Positions 52,785 to 63,384 of a stretch of 64,000 bases of DNA are shown piece after piece; the first letter of the stretch is position 1, and each line of letters begins with the position of its first letter. The stretch spans positions 280,099,527-280,163,526 of the forward strand of contig OX336389.2 in the NCBI GenBank assembly GCA_946902985.2. Direction: 5' to 3'. The position numbers and the translations under genes are program-made. Source of the DNA: Meconema thalassinum (Eukaryota > Arthropoda > Insecta > Orthoptera > Tettigoniidae). The notes beneath the pieces were generated by a model. It worked only from the letters and a program-made list of their open reading frames with translations. It was not told the origin of the DNA and did no database searches.

Positions 52785-54593
52785 TGAGCCATTTTTATGA
52801 GATATATAAGTTACTCCTTTGTGCCATTTTTATCTGACGTGATCATTGCACGCCTTTGTGAAACCTTGGCTGTGAAGCTATTAATAGCCCTCTGATGTCT
52901 TAATACCATATATGGACATATCTGCATCTTGTCCCCTTATTGGCCAGTGATTTATATTTTGGAAGGGGTCGTGACCAATCAAATTTTAGCACGCAGTTAC
53001 CTTTGTGTTGCGTCGTCATTTTGCTTTGTTTCGAGGCATTTCTTCCTTGCAGCCAAGTAGGCTAGACGTATTCCGATATTCTAGGGAAAGTGCCCGCGTT
53101 CAAGGTGAAACCATGGCGAGGTGTCTGTATGTCGTAATCAGTAATTGCTTTACTGTAGTTCTGTTTCATATTTCGGTAATTTAAAACTCTTTTTCTGTGT
53201 TATTTTTCTTTTGGTCGCGTGTACTTGTCCCCTCCCGATATTTTCCCTCCGCCCTTTGTGTGCGTGTAATTGCTGGTGAGTTTTGTTTTGTATGATAGTG
53301 TTATTTTCATTTATTTTGATAACGTAGTTTTTGTACTTTAAGGGTTGAAAGTCATGTATGTGGGCTTGTCTTCGCTTTACTCTGGTGTGCTTGACGGTGG
53401 TTTGCCTACCTTGTAGGGGACACCTTTGGGTCTGTCATCCAGAGTGCATCTTATCGTAGAACAACATAACGGGATTGGAGATTATTTTTCTTGCTTCCCG
53501 TAATGCTTTGTTCTTTATCTTAAAGAGTTCACAAAAGGAGGTCTCACTATTGCTTTTGCTGGTGACCTAACCTGTGATATTCTTGTGTCTGTGAATGCCC
53601 ATATTTTGCGCATCACATATTTTCGTCGTCTTTGTGTGCCCTTATCTCCTACGCATACTTTCAATTTTTAAAGTATATTTTTGGCTTTGCCGATAATTTA
53701 ATGTAATTTTTACTTTTGTCTAAATTCCTATTTTTCTCGTAACTCACTAGATCTTGCATGTGCCTCCGCGTCTTTCTTCCTCATTCCTCCCCTCCCTCTC
53801 ACCCCTCTCCATCCCGTTCTGAACCATTGTACCCCCCTCCTATTTTGTTCATCCCTTTTGACACGCTTTGTCTAAATTTTTAGAACGTATCCTGACTTCG
53901 TAGAGTGTAGTCGTTTCTGAGTTTTGTCTTTTTTATTTAATTGCGACATACTTACATTTAGTCATCGTTTCATCTTGCCTTGAACACGTTACCTTAACTT
54001 ATCTTATTTTATTTCATTTTAATATAATTTAATTTAGTATATTTTCGATTTTCTTCCTAATTTGTATTTTTTCTTGCGGTGAATTAATTTTGTGTTTAAT
54101 TTGTTGGTCATTTCTCTTCTTGCTTTTAATATCTCTGGGATCGTTGTACATTGTGGTTCTTATTTAAATACATTTTATCTTTGCCTAAGTATCTCTGCTT
54201 TTGCGTCACGTCTTATTTTAATTTTAGTAACCTTCTTCGAGTTTTGTCTGGTTTTTGCTATATTTCGGTTTGTCGGTCTTATTAGCGTACTTGTGACGTT
54301 AATACGACCTACACGGCCTCTGATTTAAATTTGTTCATCTTTGGATTTTACCGTAGTTTAATTTTAATTAGCTTTCCCCCTTCCTTTTGGGATTGCTTTC
54401 TGGTTTGCCTTTTAAAATTTGGGCCCAGCGAAAGCCAAGCAAGACTGCGATCTCCCCGTTTTTCTTTCTTCTATTTTATTTTATTTTATATTTCTTCGGG
54501 GATAGGGGAAGAGCTTCAGCTACGTTTCCACTGACGTCTGCTGCGTACGTAAGTATATGTTTATTTCTATTACTTCATCTTAAGTTGCGTACA
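52785..54593 (+). repeat. 3' LTR
   Basis: 1809 bp, exactly the length of the 5' LTR, with three transitions between them and no indel. The downstream flank starts gatg (54594-54597). Confidence 0.96.
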
Positions 54594-54597
54594 GATG

Positions 54598-54912
54598 TCA
54601 ATTAACGATAAATGAATATCAATCACCTGATAATTATACAAATAAAGATGTAATTGAAGCAGGACAAATCTGCGTAGTTTTTATTCTAAACACAGGATGT
54701 TTGTACGTATAATTGTGATAGTAGAACACATTCAGGTGAATCATGTGGTAATCCGGTAGTCGAGCGCAGCAAGAGAGTATTTTTAGTAATTCTGTGTGTT
54801 GATGGGTGCAAATAGCGACGAATTTATATAAATGAGGCCAAGGATAAGTCCTCATGCAATAGAGAAATAGATATAGTTCTGGTAGGAAAGGCGTGACCCC
54901 TACTTAGACATA
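54598..54912. other. Spacer, no gene
   Basis: Begins with the right half of the gypsy target repeat (54594-54620). Nothing else recognised up to the Tc1 element. Confidence 0.5.
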
Positions 54913-56317
54913 CACTGGTGGAAAAATATATCTCAATGCCAAGAAGGGGTTATGCTAGATGATAGGCGTGTTTATACATCTGAAAGATGACGTTGATTCA
55001 AATTTCCCGCAAATCGCATTAGCGTGGTGCTAATAGTGGCCCCATGGCATTGCACGTAAGGTTTGCTTAAAATACGGGATTTAGTGTGCGAGAGCGTAGT
55101 TATCTGTGAAATTGGATGGAGTGACTGTCAGTGGGTCAAGAATGCCTTTACGACGACGAAGAGACCAGTATCAACAGCTCACTGCGTTTCAACGAGGCCG
55201 TGTGATAGGGCTACGTGAAGGTGGATTTTCCTTCCGCGCTATTACAGAACGACTTGGCAGGAAAGTCTCCACTATGCATGCGTGCTGGCAGCAGTGGTCA
55301 CGAGAAAGTACGGTGGCAAGAAGACCAGGCTCCGGACATCCCCGTGGCACCACCGAGAGGGAGGACGTATGGCTTTGGCGCATCGGACGGCGTCTGCAGC
55401 ATCATTAAGAGCGGCAGTTGGCACCACAGTGACGCAACGAACTAGTCGAAATCGGTTAATTGAAGGACAGCTCCAAACCTAACGCCCTGCGGCATGTTTT
55501 CCACTTACCTCAAGCCACCACCGTCTGCGACTTCTATGCTGTCAAGCGAGAGCTCATTGGAAGATGGAGTGGAGGTCCGTTGTGTTTTCCAATGAAAGCC
55601 GATTCTGCCTTGTTGCCAGTGATGGCCATGTGTTGGTTAGAAGAAGGCCAGGTGAGCGCCTGCATTCCACCTGTCTGCGGCGTCGACACAATGGACCTAC
55701 ACCGGGCGTTCTGGTCTGGGGAGCGATTTCCTATGACACCAGGAGCACTCTCGTGGTTATCCCACGCACACTGACTGCAGATGTGTACGTCCGTCTGGTG
55801 ATTTGACCTGTTGTGCTGCCATTCATGAACAGCATTCGCGGGGGTGTTTTCCAACAGAATAACGCACGCCCCCTTGCCGCTGTTGTAACCCAACGTGCTC
55901 TAGAGAGTGTCGACATGCTGCCTTGGCCTGCTCGATCCCCTGATCTGTCCCCAATCGAGCATGTATGGGACATCATTGGACGGCAATTCCAGCGTATTCC
56001 ACAACCAGGATTAACCGTCCCTGTATGGTCAAGACCAAGTGCAACAGGCATGGAACTCCATCCCACAAGCTAACATCCGTTACATGTTCGACACAATGCA
56101 TGCACGTTTGCATGCCTGCATTCAACAGTCTGGCGATTATACCGGTTATTAATAGACCAGCATGGCACATTTGCGATGGCTTTTCTCGCTCGGACATTAA
56201 CCTGTTGTCTTGTACCTTTAATCAATTAAATATGTTACCTCACCAAAATATATTGCCAAAATTTCCTTACTCTACATTCCTTATTTCATGGTGTTGGGGT
56301 ATTTGTTTTCGCCAGTG
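54913..56317 (+). mobile_element. Degenerate Tc1-like DNA transposon
   Basis: The ends read CACTGGTGGAAAAA and, inverted, CACTGGCGAAAACA, each preceded by the target dinucleotide TA (54911-54912 and 56318-56319). The length of 1405 bp is close to normal for Tc1. The transposase inside is scattered over several frames. Confidence 0.88.
55142..56070 (+). pseudogene. Tc1-like transposase, decayed
   Basis: The N-terminal paired-like helix-turn-helix domain is clear from 55142 (QQLTAFQRGRVIGLREGGFS, then ITERLGRKVSTM). The catalytic part follows in another frame: VVFSNESRFCL where the family has SDE, then QQNNARP where it has QDNARP, then SPDLSPIEHVWDIIG. Both aspartates of the DD34E triad are therefore Asn here, and the spacing from the second to the Glu is 32 rather than 34. 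In-frame stops occur at about 55804-55806, and there are at least two frame changes. Not functional. Confidence 0.88.
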
Positions 56318-56319
56318 TA

Positions 56320-57534
56320 GTTAATGATGCGGCTTTTACAAGTCCCATCCTGCGAGTATATTAGGATTAGGCACATGATAAACCCTAACGTTGTGTGCTA
56401 GTAGAGAGATAGGCAGCGAATTAAATAAGTGCACCTTAACACACTATATGTAAGTATTATGCAGATCAACAGTGAAGAAGCTACCACAATTAAGTATGTG
56501 TTCAGTGAATGGCTTACCCATTAAGACGATAGACACCGTTTGATGGTAGTTAGGTACGATCCATGTAGCATTTCTGTGTCACCAAATATAGGAATACCCG
56601 CAAGTTAATTTGAGCAGAGGCGTGGACTCTACATAACGTAAAATGTTGTTGTTTGATGCATGTGATTTGTAGGGCAAATTCCCGACTTAAATGTGAATTT
56701 AGAACTGTGTTTGAGTGTACTCCTATAATATGTCTTAGGGACGAATAATGATATTTTGTCTAACTAAACTGAATTTATTGTGAGGGGACGACGAATCACT
56801 GATCTAGTTTAGATTTATTATGTAGTTGCTAACGAGTCATTTTGAACTCACACCATAATAACGCTCTGTAAACGATTGCCTTTGAGAGCACAGTTATGTT
56901 TGCATTTTTGTCAATTGAGGGGCCCCAGTTACAGCTGTAAAATTGTTCCCTAATCCTTGGATGGTTAAGACTGGTAAATACTTACTTATCAAGAGTGACT
57001 TCATGTAACAATTTTTTATAGATCTTGTTTGTTTTCTCCATCAACCATGTTAACCATGTTATTAAATCAGGTCACTCTCTTACGCTTATGAGCCCATAAA
57101 TTAGTGCACAAGTAAGCTCAAGTAATAATTGATTTCTTTTGACTTTGGCACAAGTCAGTAATATGCAAGTTAATGCAAGTCAAGGGTTATTAACCTAACG
57201 TTTATTGTTTTCAATGTTTGAGTGTACGTCAATAATATGAATGATTGCCAGGCGAGATTTTTACCGCCAGAAGTATTGTCAGGTTTTAGTGGTTTTATGT
57301 AATATTTGATAAATTTATAGTTCATTGTATATCATTTGGTAACTTTTTGAAGTTCTGGATATTTGTGATCTTCGATTTTTTATTCAAAGAAGGCGTGTGT
57401 GGTATGATTTGTAATACAATTTCAACATGAAACAAAAGTTTGGTGCTTTTTAGTCGGTCAACACTAATGTACCCCAAAGAGTTGGGTTGTGCCCTAATCC
57501 TAAAAAAAATACATGAAATTAATAGATACACTAG
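56320..57534. other. No gene seen
   Basis: AT-rich spacer with no recognisable ORF or repeat. Confidence 0.5.
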
Positions 57535-57780
57535 GATGACCAGTTTCGATAGTCAAGCGATCATCATCAGATCCATTACACTTAGGCTGTAAAATCTATG
57601 TTTGAAAATACAGGTACAATATGTACAATTATTTAGTTGCAGTATTGGTAATGCAACTTGTCAGTGTATGCTAGTTGTATACAGTACAACCATAGTTGAC
57701 TTTTACAACCATATAACTTAGTCACTCCAAACAGACAAATTCCGGATTTCTATCACCATTTTAGCATTCCACCTAACATC
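57535..57780 (-). repeat. Dispersed repeat H with 'gtttcga' end
   Basis: 57683-57780 matches 28930-29032 inverted ('ttttacaaccatataac.ta', 'tttctatcaccattttagca'). The left portion holds 'ccagtttcgatagtcaagcg' and 'atcatcatcag', a motif common at one end of dispersed arthropod repeats. The right border coincides with the TA target of the mariner-like element. Confidence 0.55.
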
Positions 57781-57782
57781 TA

Positions 57783-58410
57783 CAGGGTTTTTCATATAAA
57801 GTAAGAACGCCAAGCGGCAGTTTTGTTATCCGATGCTGCGGTGGCCTTGGCCGAGCTTGTGGCGCGCCACGGCCCCCTGCTTTAAGCGTGTGTACAATCC
57901 TATACGAAATATTACCTTATAAAAGATGCTGGATGTGTCGTCCTTCCTGGGTCATACAGATAGTGTATCTGGTAACCACATTCTGACTGACGTGAGTGAA
58001 TTCTGCCACTGTATTGTTTCTGATCTTTTATTTTATGTGTTTTATTGAGCACTGAGCCAGTAGTGTCAAACTTATTTTCAATTACGTGAATCTGTGCTAG
58101 TGAAGGTGGCACTTCATCAGGAAATTGCTGAACACAAGTATCACGTACCCGCTGAGCAGGCTCGTACTTAAAATAAGTTTTACATACAAAAATACGATGT
58201 TGTAATGATAACTGTCTCACCATGTTAGCATCTGAGGTTCAGACTGGCGACTGAACACCTGCACGCTTATTGCAAGGTCAAGTATTATTATGCGCGCACT
58301 TTCAATACTACAGCAGAGGGCCGTGGTGCGCCACAATCTTGGCCAAGGCCACTGGAGCAACGGATTACAAATCCGCCGCTCACCGTTCTTACTTTATATG
58401 AAAGACCCTG
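57783..58410 (-). mobile_element. Deleted mariner-like element with about 120-bp inverted repeats
   Basis: The left end CAGGGTTTTTCATATAAAGT and the right end, inverted (CAGGGTCTTTCATATAAAGT), differ at one base. Similarity continues through 'aagaacg', 'ggccttggcc.ag.ttgtgg' and 'cgccacggccc.ctgct', about 120 bp per arm. TA flanks both ends (57781-57782 and 58411-58412). Only the N-terminal part of a transposase remains, so this 628-bp copy is non-autonomous. Confidence 0.9.
57912..58223 (-). pseudogene. mariner-like N-terminal helix-turn-helix (DUF4817-type) remnant
   Basis: The frame starts MVRQLSLQHRIFVCKTYFKY, then VPPSLAQIHVIENKFDTTGS and VLNK. This fits the N-terminal DNA-binding region of mariner-like transposases ('...EQR.F.V...Y....' then 'P....I......F...GSV...'). 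After about 65 residues the sense is lost, and no DDE core is present. Confidence 0.8.
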
Positions 58411-58814
58411 TATACGGTATAGTACATATCATTCATCAGAATACAGTAAATGTGCATACGAGTAGGCCTACCCTGCAGGGGCAAGGTAGTTGAGGCCCTC
58501 CCTGTGCAGTACAGTACACTATATGAGAACAAGTCAATATTTACGGAGCAGCACAGAGGGGTGCTACCTGCTGGTGGCTGTCTCCATGGCGACAGTTAAT
58601 TACCCTGCCGTTACCATGGCAACCATTGCACGTCTCTCTGTGGGCTGGAAGCTGCAGCACAGTCCGTGTCCACTTGCAGCCACATTACTGTATTCGCTTC
58701 CAAACACATTTCACAAATAACTGCGTGTTCTGAAAAATAAGTTAAAGTGATTTGCTTTATCTTTATACCCCACGACATAGCCGTGCGTGTTGAATCACGC
58801 ACAAGGACCACGAC

Positions 58815-58925
58815 GGGGAGCTGTAGCGAGTCTCAAGATCGGAGGTTCGATTCATGGCACTGACAGCAGCCATTGTACAGATGTGTGCAAATTAAGAGAC
58901 TCGACATCATTTCCCCAAATTACAT
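58815..58925 (+). repeat. tRNA-like SINE fragment (possibly SINE-G)
   Basis: 'gatcggaggttcgattcatg' gives a B-box-like site. The following 'gcactgacagcagccatt' resembles the post-tRNA part of the SINE at 16860-17100. Confidence 0.45.
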
Positions 58926-59454
58926 TTGTACTTTGCACGGCTTAATGCACAAAATATGTTTACAAGGCGGTGAAATTACTTCCAATGTTTAACAAAGAGT
59001 CTTAATTATATTTTATTCTAAGAAACTTAAATTAAATGATTTTTTAGAATTTCCACGAACAGAGGAGCTTTGCTATTGCAAAATACCACACGTTTTGTTT
59101 TGATTACTTCACTCTACGTTTCGAGTGAATTCAGAGCTGAGGGATTTGGAGTCATTTTACTGATGATCTGCCCTTGAGCTATTCAAAGATTCATCAACTA
59201 TGGACTGAAATCACCTGACTTAGAGGGTATATTCCAAAGTCAATGAAATAATAGAAAACTGGCCAAGCTCAGGTATCCCTTGGAATACCCAATTCTGAAA
59301 GTTTCCGAATACAATTCCTAATGGGGAAAGTTGTAAGTCGATACGAGAGAAAACATTACTAAGGAGGATTATAAAAGAAGCCAGCAGATGGCCAATAAAA
59401 TGATTTTGGATAAACATTTGTGACTGACTACAATACTTTATTTAATTCTAATAA

Positions 59455-59630
59455 TTTGCACACCTCTGTAAGTACGTCTCTTCTCCAGGTTTTCCACACT
59501 CCCTCCAGGTGAATGCAAGGATAATACCTTATTTCAAGTTCCATGGCGCCTACTCCATCCGTGTCCATAATACAGCTACACACACTACCACAGTCATGGC
59601 AGAAACACAAGTTATCAGACGAATTCAATA
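59455..59630 (+). repeat. SINE-G body fragment
   Basis: Shares the ordered blocks 'ttatttcaagttccatggcg', 'cctactcc' and 'cataatacag' with 16990-17080. The head is missing. Confidence 0.45.
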
Positions 59631-59644
59631 CATGCCTAAGTAAT

Positions 59645-59875
59645 TGATAATGTTATTGGTTTTCAGTCCCTTTTAACTACTGCGAATTTTAGAGACGCCA
59701 GTTTGGCGAAATTTTAGCACTGAGGGGGGTCCTTAACGTGCCAGTAAATCTTCTGACACGGCTCCCTCGCCGTTAAGCACCCTCCAATGCCAACAAACTT
59801 CACCGGGATTCAATCCTGCAACCTTGGGAACAGAAGGCGAGAACGTTACCTCAGAGCCCACACACACCCAGGTAC
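59645..59875 (-). repeat. SINE-A copy
   Basis: Complement of the SINE-A body: 'gttaaaagggactgaaaacc', 'ttactggcacgttaagga', then 'cccaaggttgcaggattgaa' at the head (right side). Diverged but near full length. Confidence 0.85.
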
Positions 59876-60025
59876 ACGGGACTGATGGCCAAGATGCCCC
59901 AAGCCAATTAACAACCAGAAAGAAAGCTTAATCTTTAAAATCGTAACATAATTCAGCATTATAAATTATGGTTTTACAAATAAATAACCCAAAAGGATTT
60001 AGCATGTACTTACATTTATTTAATA

Positions 60026-60480
60026 CTAGCAACTCGCCCCGGCTTCGCTCGGTATCTTTTCTTTAACAGTTTACCCAGCGTAAGCTTAAAAGGCGCACGG
60101 AGGGCAGGCCCCAGACGCAATTCAGAAAAGCCGAGGTGAACAGCGAAACTCCAAACACATATACTCTTCTCTGAGGTCTTAACTCGACATGACTCGGCTG
60201 GCTGAAGCTGGGGTGATAGGCTCGCTTGCTAGCTCGTAAACTCGCATAGGCTATATATTTAAATCTCCACTGAATGGAGATTGTTGGAAGAAATCAAAAC
60301 GTAAAAACACTTATAGTGAGCGATGTACTAAAGATAGAGATATGCTGTCGTGGATTCCTTTGTAGAACTTTTCACGCTGAACAATTCTTCCACTCATAGT
60401 TTATATATATTTTTAACGGTTTACCCGGCGTAAGCTTAAAAGGCGCACGGACGGCCGGTGTTTCTTCGTCTCGATTCACT
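60026..60480. repeat. Repeat with 'gccccggcttcgctcgg' end and internal duplication
   Basis: The left edge 'actagcaactcgccccggct' is of the same kind as the blocks at 2480-2521 and 5229-5253. The segment 'gtttacccagcgtaagctta' with 'aaaggcgcacgga.gg' at about 60068-60108 recurs at about 60419-60460. Element type unknown. Confidence 0.5.
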
Positions 60481-60642
60481 GAAATCGTTACTGCTCGGCT
60501 TCCCATGGTCATAAATGAACCTTTGTCTACATAAACCTTTCTCGAGAAATCCTTTACAGAATGGTGAAAACCGCATCAAATTCCAGCGAGTGGTTCTCGA
60601 GATTACTCGTTACATCCAAGAATTGGGGACTTTGTTGTATAC

Positions 60643-61364
60643 TGTTACGGCTGTGAGTTTGTTTCGTCGCCTCGCCACGTGAGTCACAGCTGCCCCGGGC
60701 TATGCTCTGCCTCTGTGTGTTACCTGCGCCTTACGCAACGGGCTGCGAGGACAAAGGGATGGTCCAGCATATTCGTGACCCAGCCAGTGATGGAAATCTC
60801 GAGAAGCCGTGAATCCTGGACGATTCTAGAAGCATTCATTGAGTCACCAGCCTGCTATATAAGCGGCCTCATCAGCGAGGGAGGGACAGTGGTTTTTGAG
60901 CTAGTGCGTGCTTTTACCTGAGCGACAGTAGTGTGGTGGCGTGACTTGCGAAACCCAAGTGAGGCTATTGCATGCAGTGAAGTGCTGTGGTGAATTGCGA
61001 AACGCCGTGGGCTGTTCCCTAGCCAGCGGACAGCGGAGCAGTGTGTAGCAGACTCGTAAGTAGCCAAACGGTAGTTTGTGTACTCAAGGGAGTGTACAGG
61101 AATTTCGGTGAGGGACAGACTGGCTAGACACAGGTCAGCCTAATTAGTGAACGGACAGCTGCTCGACAGAGTGAAAGGGAAGTGTTCCCAATCAGAGAGG
61201 AACTAGAGTGAGATACTAATTGCTTGTATCTGTTTATTCTGCGGTGTACTGTAACTTGCTAAGACCTGCAATAAAATTACTATTTCTTTAAAAGGACCAT
61301 TGTTTTGTGCTTCTACCCAGCGTAATCCAGTTAACGAAAGTGCCACGAGGGGTGGCACGTTACA
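60643..61364 (+). mobile_element. Solo LTR, 722 bp, 4-bp target duplication
   Basis: Starts TGTTACGG and ends GTTACA, flanked by atac on both sides (60639-60642 and 61365-61368). It has a TATA box TATATAAG at 60856-60863 and a polyadenylation signal AATAAA at about 61270. No internal coding region is attached, so recombination between two LTRs probably removed it. The 80-codon ORF at 60679-60921 is incidental. Confidence 0.88.
60856..60863 (+). promoter_or_regulatory. TATA box of the solo LTR
   Basis: TATATAAG in a GC-richer context ('ctgctatataagcggcctc'), about 215 bp into the LTR and 400 bp before its polyadenylation signal. This is the usual LTR promoter layout. Confidence 0.75.
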
Positions 61365-61368
61365 ATAC

Positions 61369-63384
61369 TGTTGTGTCCTACGCCTTAGAACCTGGCTTGT
61401 GATTGTAACCTGTCCATGTGTTAAATATTAAAGTATGTTATTATTACTTGTTTTTTTATGTGGTTGTTGCGGAAATGGTGTGGTGATATGTACTGTAGTG
61501 GGGCATGGTGAGCTTATAATAGATAAATCTTTAAATGTGCATATATATTTATATTCAATTATTATCAGAATTTAATTGGAATTTAGAAGTAGGAAAAGGT
61601 GTCATTCTACCAATTGGTGATATGTTTCATATGCATTTGATTGTAATTGTTGTGTATAATGTTGTTGGGCTGTTGAGAATTATGCCATGTCCTTTATATT
61701 AAAATCTTATGTATGTATATACAGTACTATGAGTTGTTATTATTATAGATATTATGTTGATAGGTGTTTTTTAATATTAATATTGTGGTGGAGCGATGTA
61801 GGAATATGTTTTAAGTACGTTGTGAGGTAGGCCTATTCTATTAATTGACAATTAATGAAATGTGTAGGCATATTTGAATAAGTATTATGTTGTACACTAT
61901 ATCGGAATTTGATCACTTTTCGAGATATTTTCAATGTTTAGCATGGCCCATTTGTCGGTCAAATTTGTTTCTTGTTACCGAGATCCTCGAATGATAATTA
62001 TTTCTTTGGAAATGTATTAATTGTTTAATCAATATGCATAATCTTGTTATTAACCATCCATTTATAAGATATTAAGTTACACACCTAAGTGTTTAAGGCT
62101 ACCGCAACACATCACTGCATTATCTGCACTGGGCTTGTCTGTTCCGTGCTCGCTGTTGCCTCGAGTTCCTGACGTCATTTTCCTGGACAGCCAATTCGCA
62201 ACGGTGTTCCTGTCACTTGTGACTCGGCGGGTTCCCGGCCCTATATAACCTCGACTCATCTTATTGGTGATGTCCATTCCAGTCCATTCTTCGTCTGCAT
62301 GCATTCTTCGCACAGTCTGGTGCCACCACCTTACGGGCCATGCTGGGCCTATAATACTTTAAATATTCTTCGAAGAGCAGGTTTCTCTTCTCATGGCCGC
62401 TCTGCGTCTACACTTCTGCCAAGATGTCAGAATCACCGCTCTGCAGATATTCTGAGGCCACTACTCTTCAATCTTTGCTACAAACCAGAGCAAGAAACAT
62501 CGTACATACCATCAAGTGTGATTAGCAAAATTAACCGCAGAAATACTTCGCCGCAGATAAGCTTTAAGAAAAGGTATGTCAACAAGGACTATCACGCACA
62601 GCTGTCAGTCACAGCATATCTTGTTTACCAACAAGATCCATCTGCTCAAAGTTCAAAGCAAAGTGATTTCAACTTCAAGTGTTGAGCGGGTTGCCTATGG
62701 AGGTTGCGACTCATAACCACATCACTTCGTTTCCGCCGCATTCCTTCTTATGAGGAAGGATCCTCTACGAACATACTTTCAACAAATATACCAAAGCTAA
62801 GTTTAAACGTTTTATTATGTATCTTTTAAGACATTTTAATCACAATTTTAAGTCCAAAGTGGATAAGTTCAAAGAACTCTTTTCTGAAGTGTTTCTGATG
62901 GTTATTAATTATTTATTGTTGTTATTCATTCAAATTGTTGCACCGTGTTGAAATAAATTATATATATTGTTACAGAATATGTTTAAGTGTGAAATCCATT
63001 CAGCCCTAATATTAATTCAGTCTAATGCTTCCCCACAATGCTATACATTCCAAGCTAATGCTTGATGCAGTTCTCCCTGTATGCGTTGGAGTTTTTTAGG
63101 GCATACTCCACCATACTTTTTGGAGCCTCGCCCCTGGGAATGTCACAAGTTTCATAGCTTGGATTTCACATTAAACATTAACAATTTTGTTCATTGTATT
63201 TCAACACTAATTCTGATTGTAAGTTTCAGCCTGAAGCGCGCATGGTCAACGGGGGAGGAGAGAAACGTAAGCAAAGCCGGTTTCTTCCGCATCAGACTAA
63301 ACCTTACTACCTAGCAAGCTGTCAACCTCTGGCTTCCAGTACTCGAAGTCACAATATTGACGTGAGTAACAAACAACTTTTAAT
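61369..63384 (+). other. Probable 5' LTR and leader of the BEL/Pao element; limits unknown
   Basis: A TATA-like 'ccctatataacctcg' at about 62239-62253 precedes a transcribed-looking stretch, and an AATAAA stands at about 62950. Both precede the BEL gag at 63385, so an LTR probably lies here, perhaps ending near 62976 ('ttgttaca'). The second LTR is outside the window, so I cannot set the borders. The 128-codon ORF 62299-62685 has no recognisable domain. Confidence 0.35.

Larger units (their letters stand above)
45282..54593 (+). mobile_element. Complete Ty3/gypsy LTR retrotransposon
   Basis: The element has two 1809-bp LTRs, gag, pol in protease-RT-RNase H-integrase order (the gypsy order), no envelope-like ORF, and a polypurine tract. 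The target duplication is gatg (45278-45281 and 54594-54597). The LTRs differ at three sites, all transitions: 46309/53812, 46389/53892 and 46578/54081. So insertion or gene conversion is recent. Pol carries three frame disruptions (near 50235, 50590 and 51298), so this copy as given cannot make a full polyprotein. LTRs of 1.8 kb are long for this superfamily. Confidence 0.96.
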
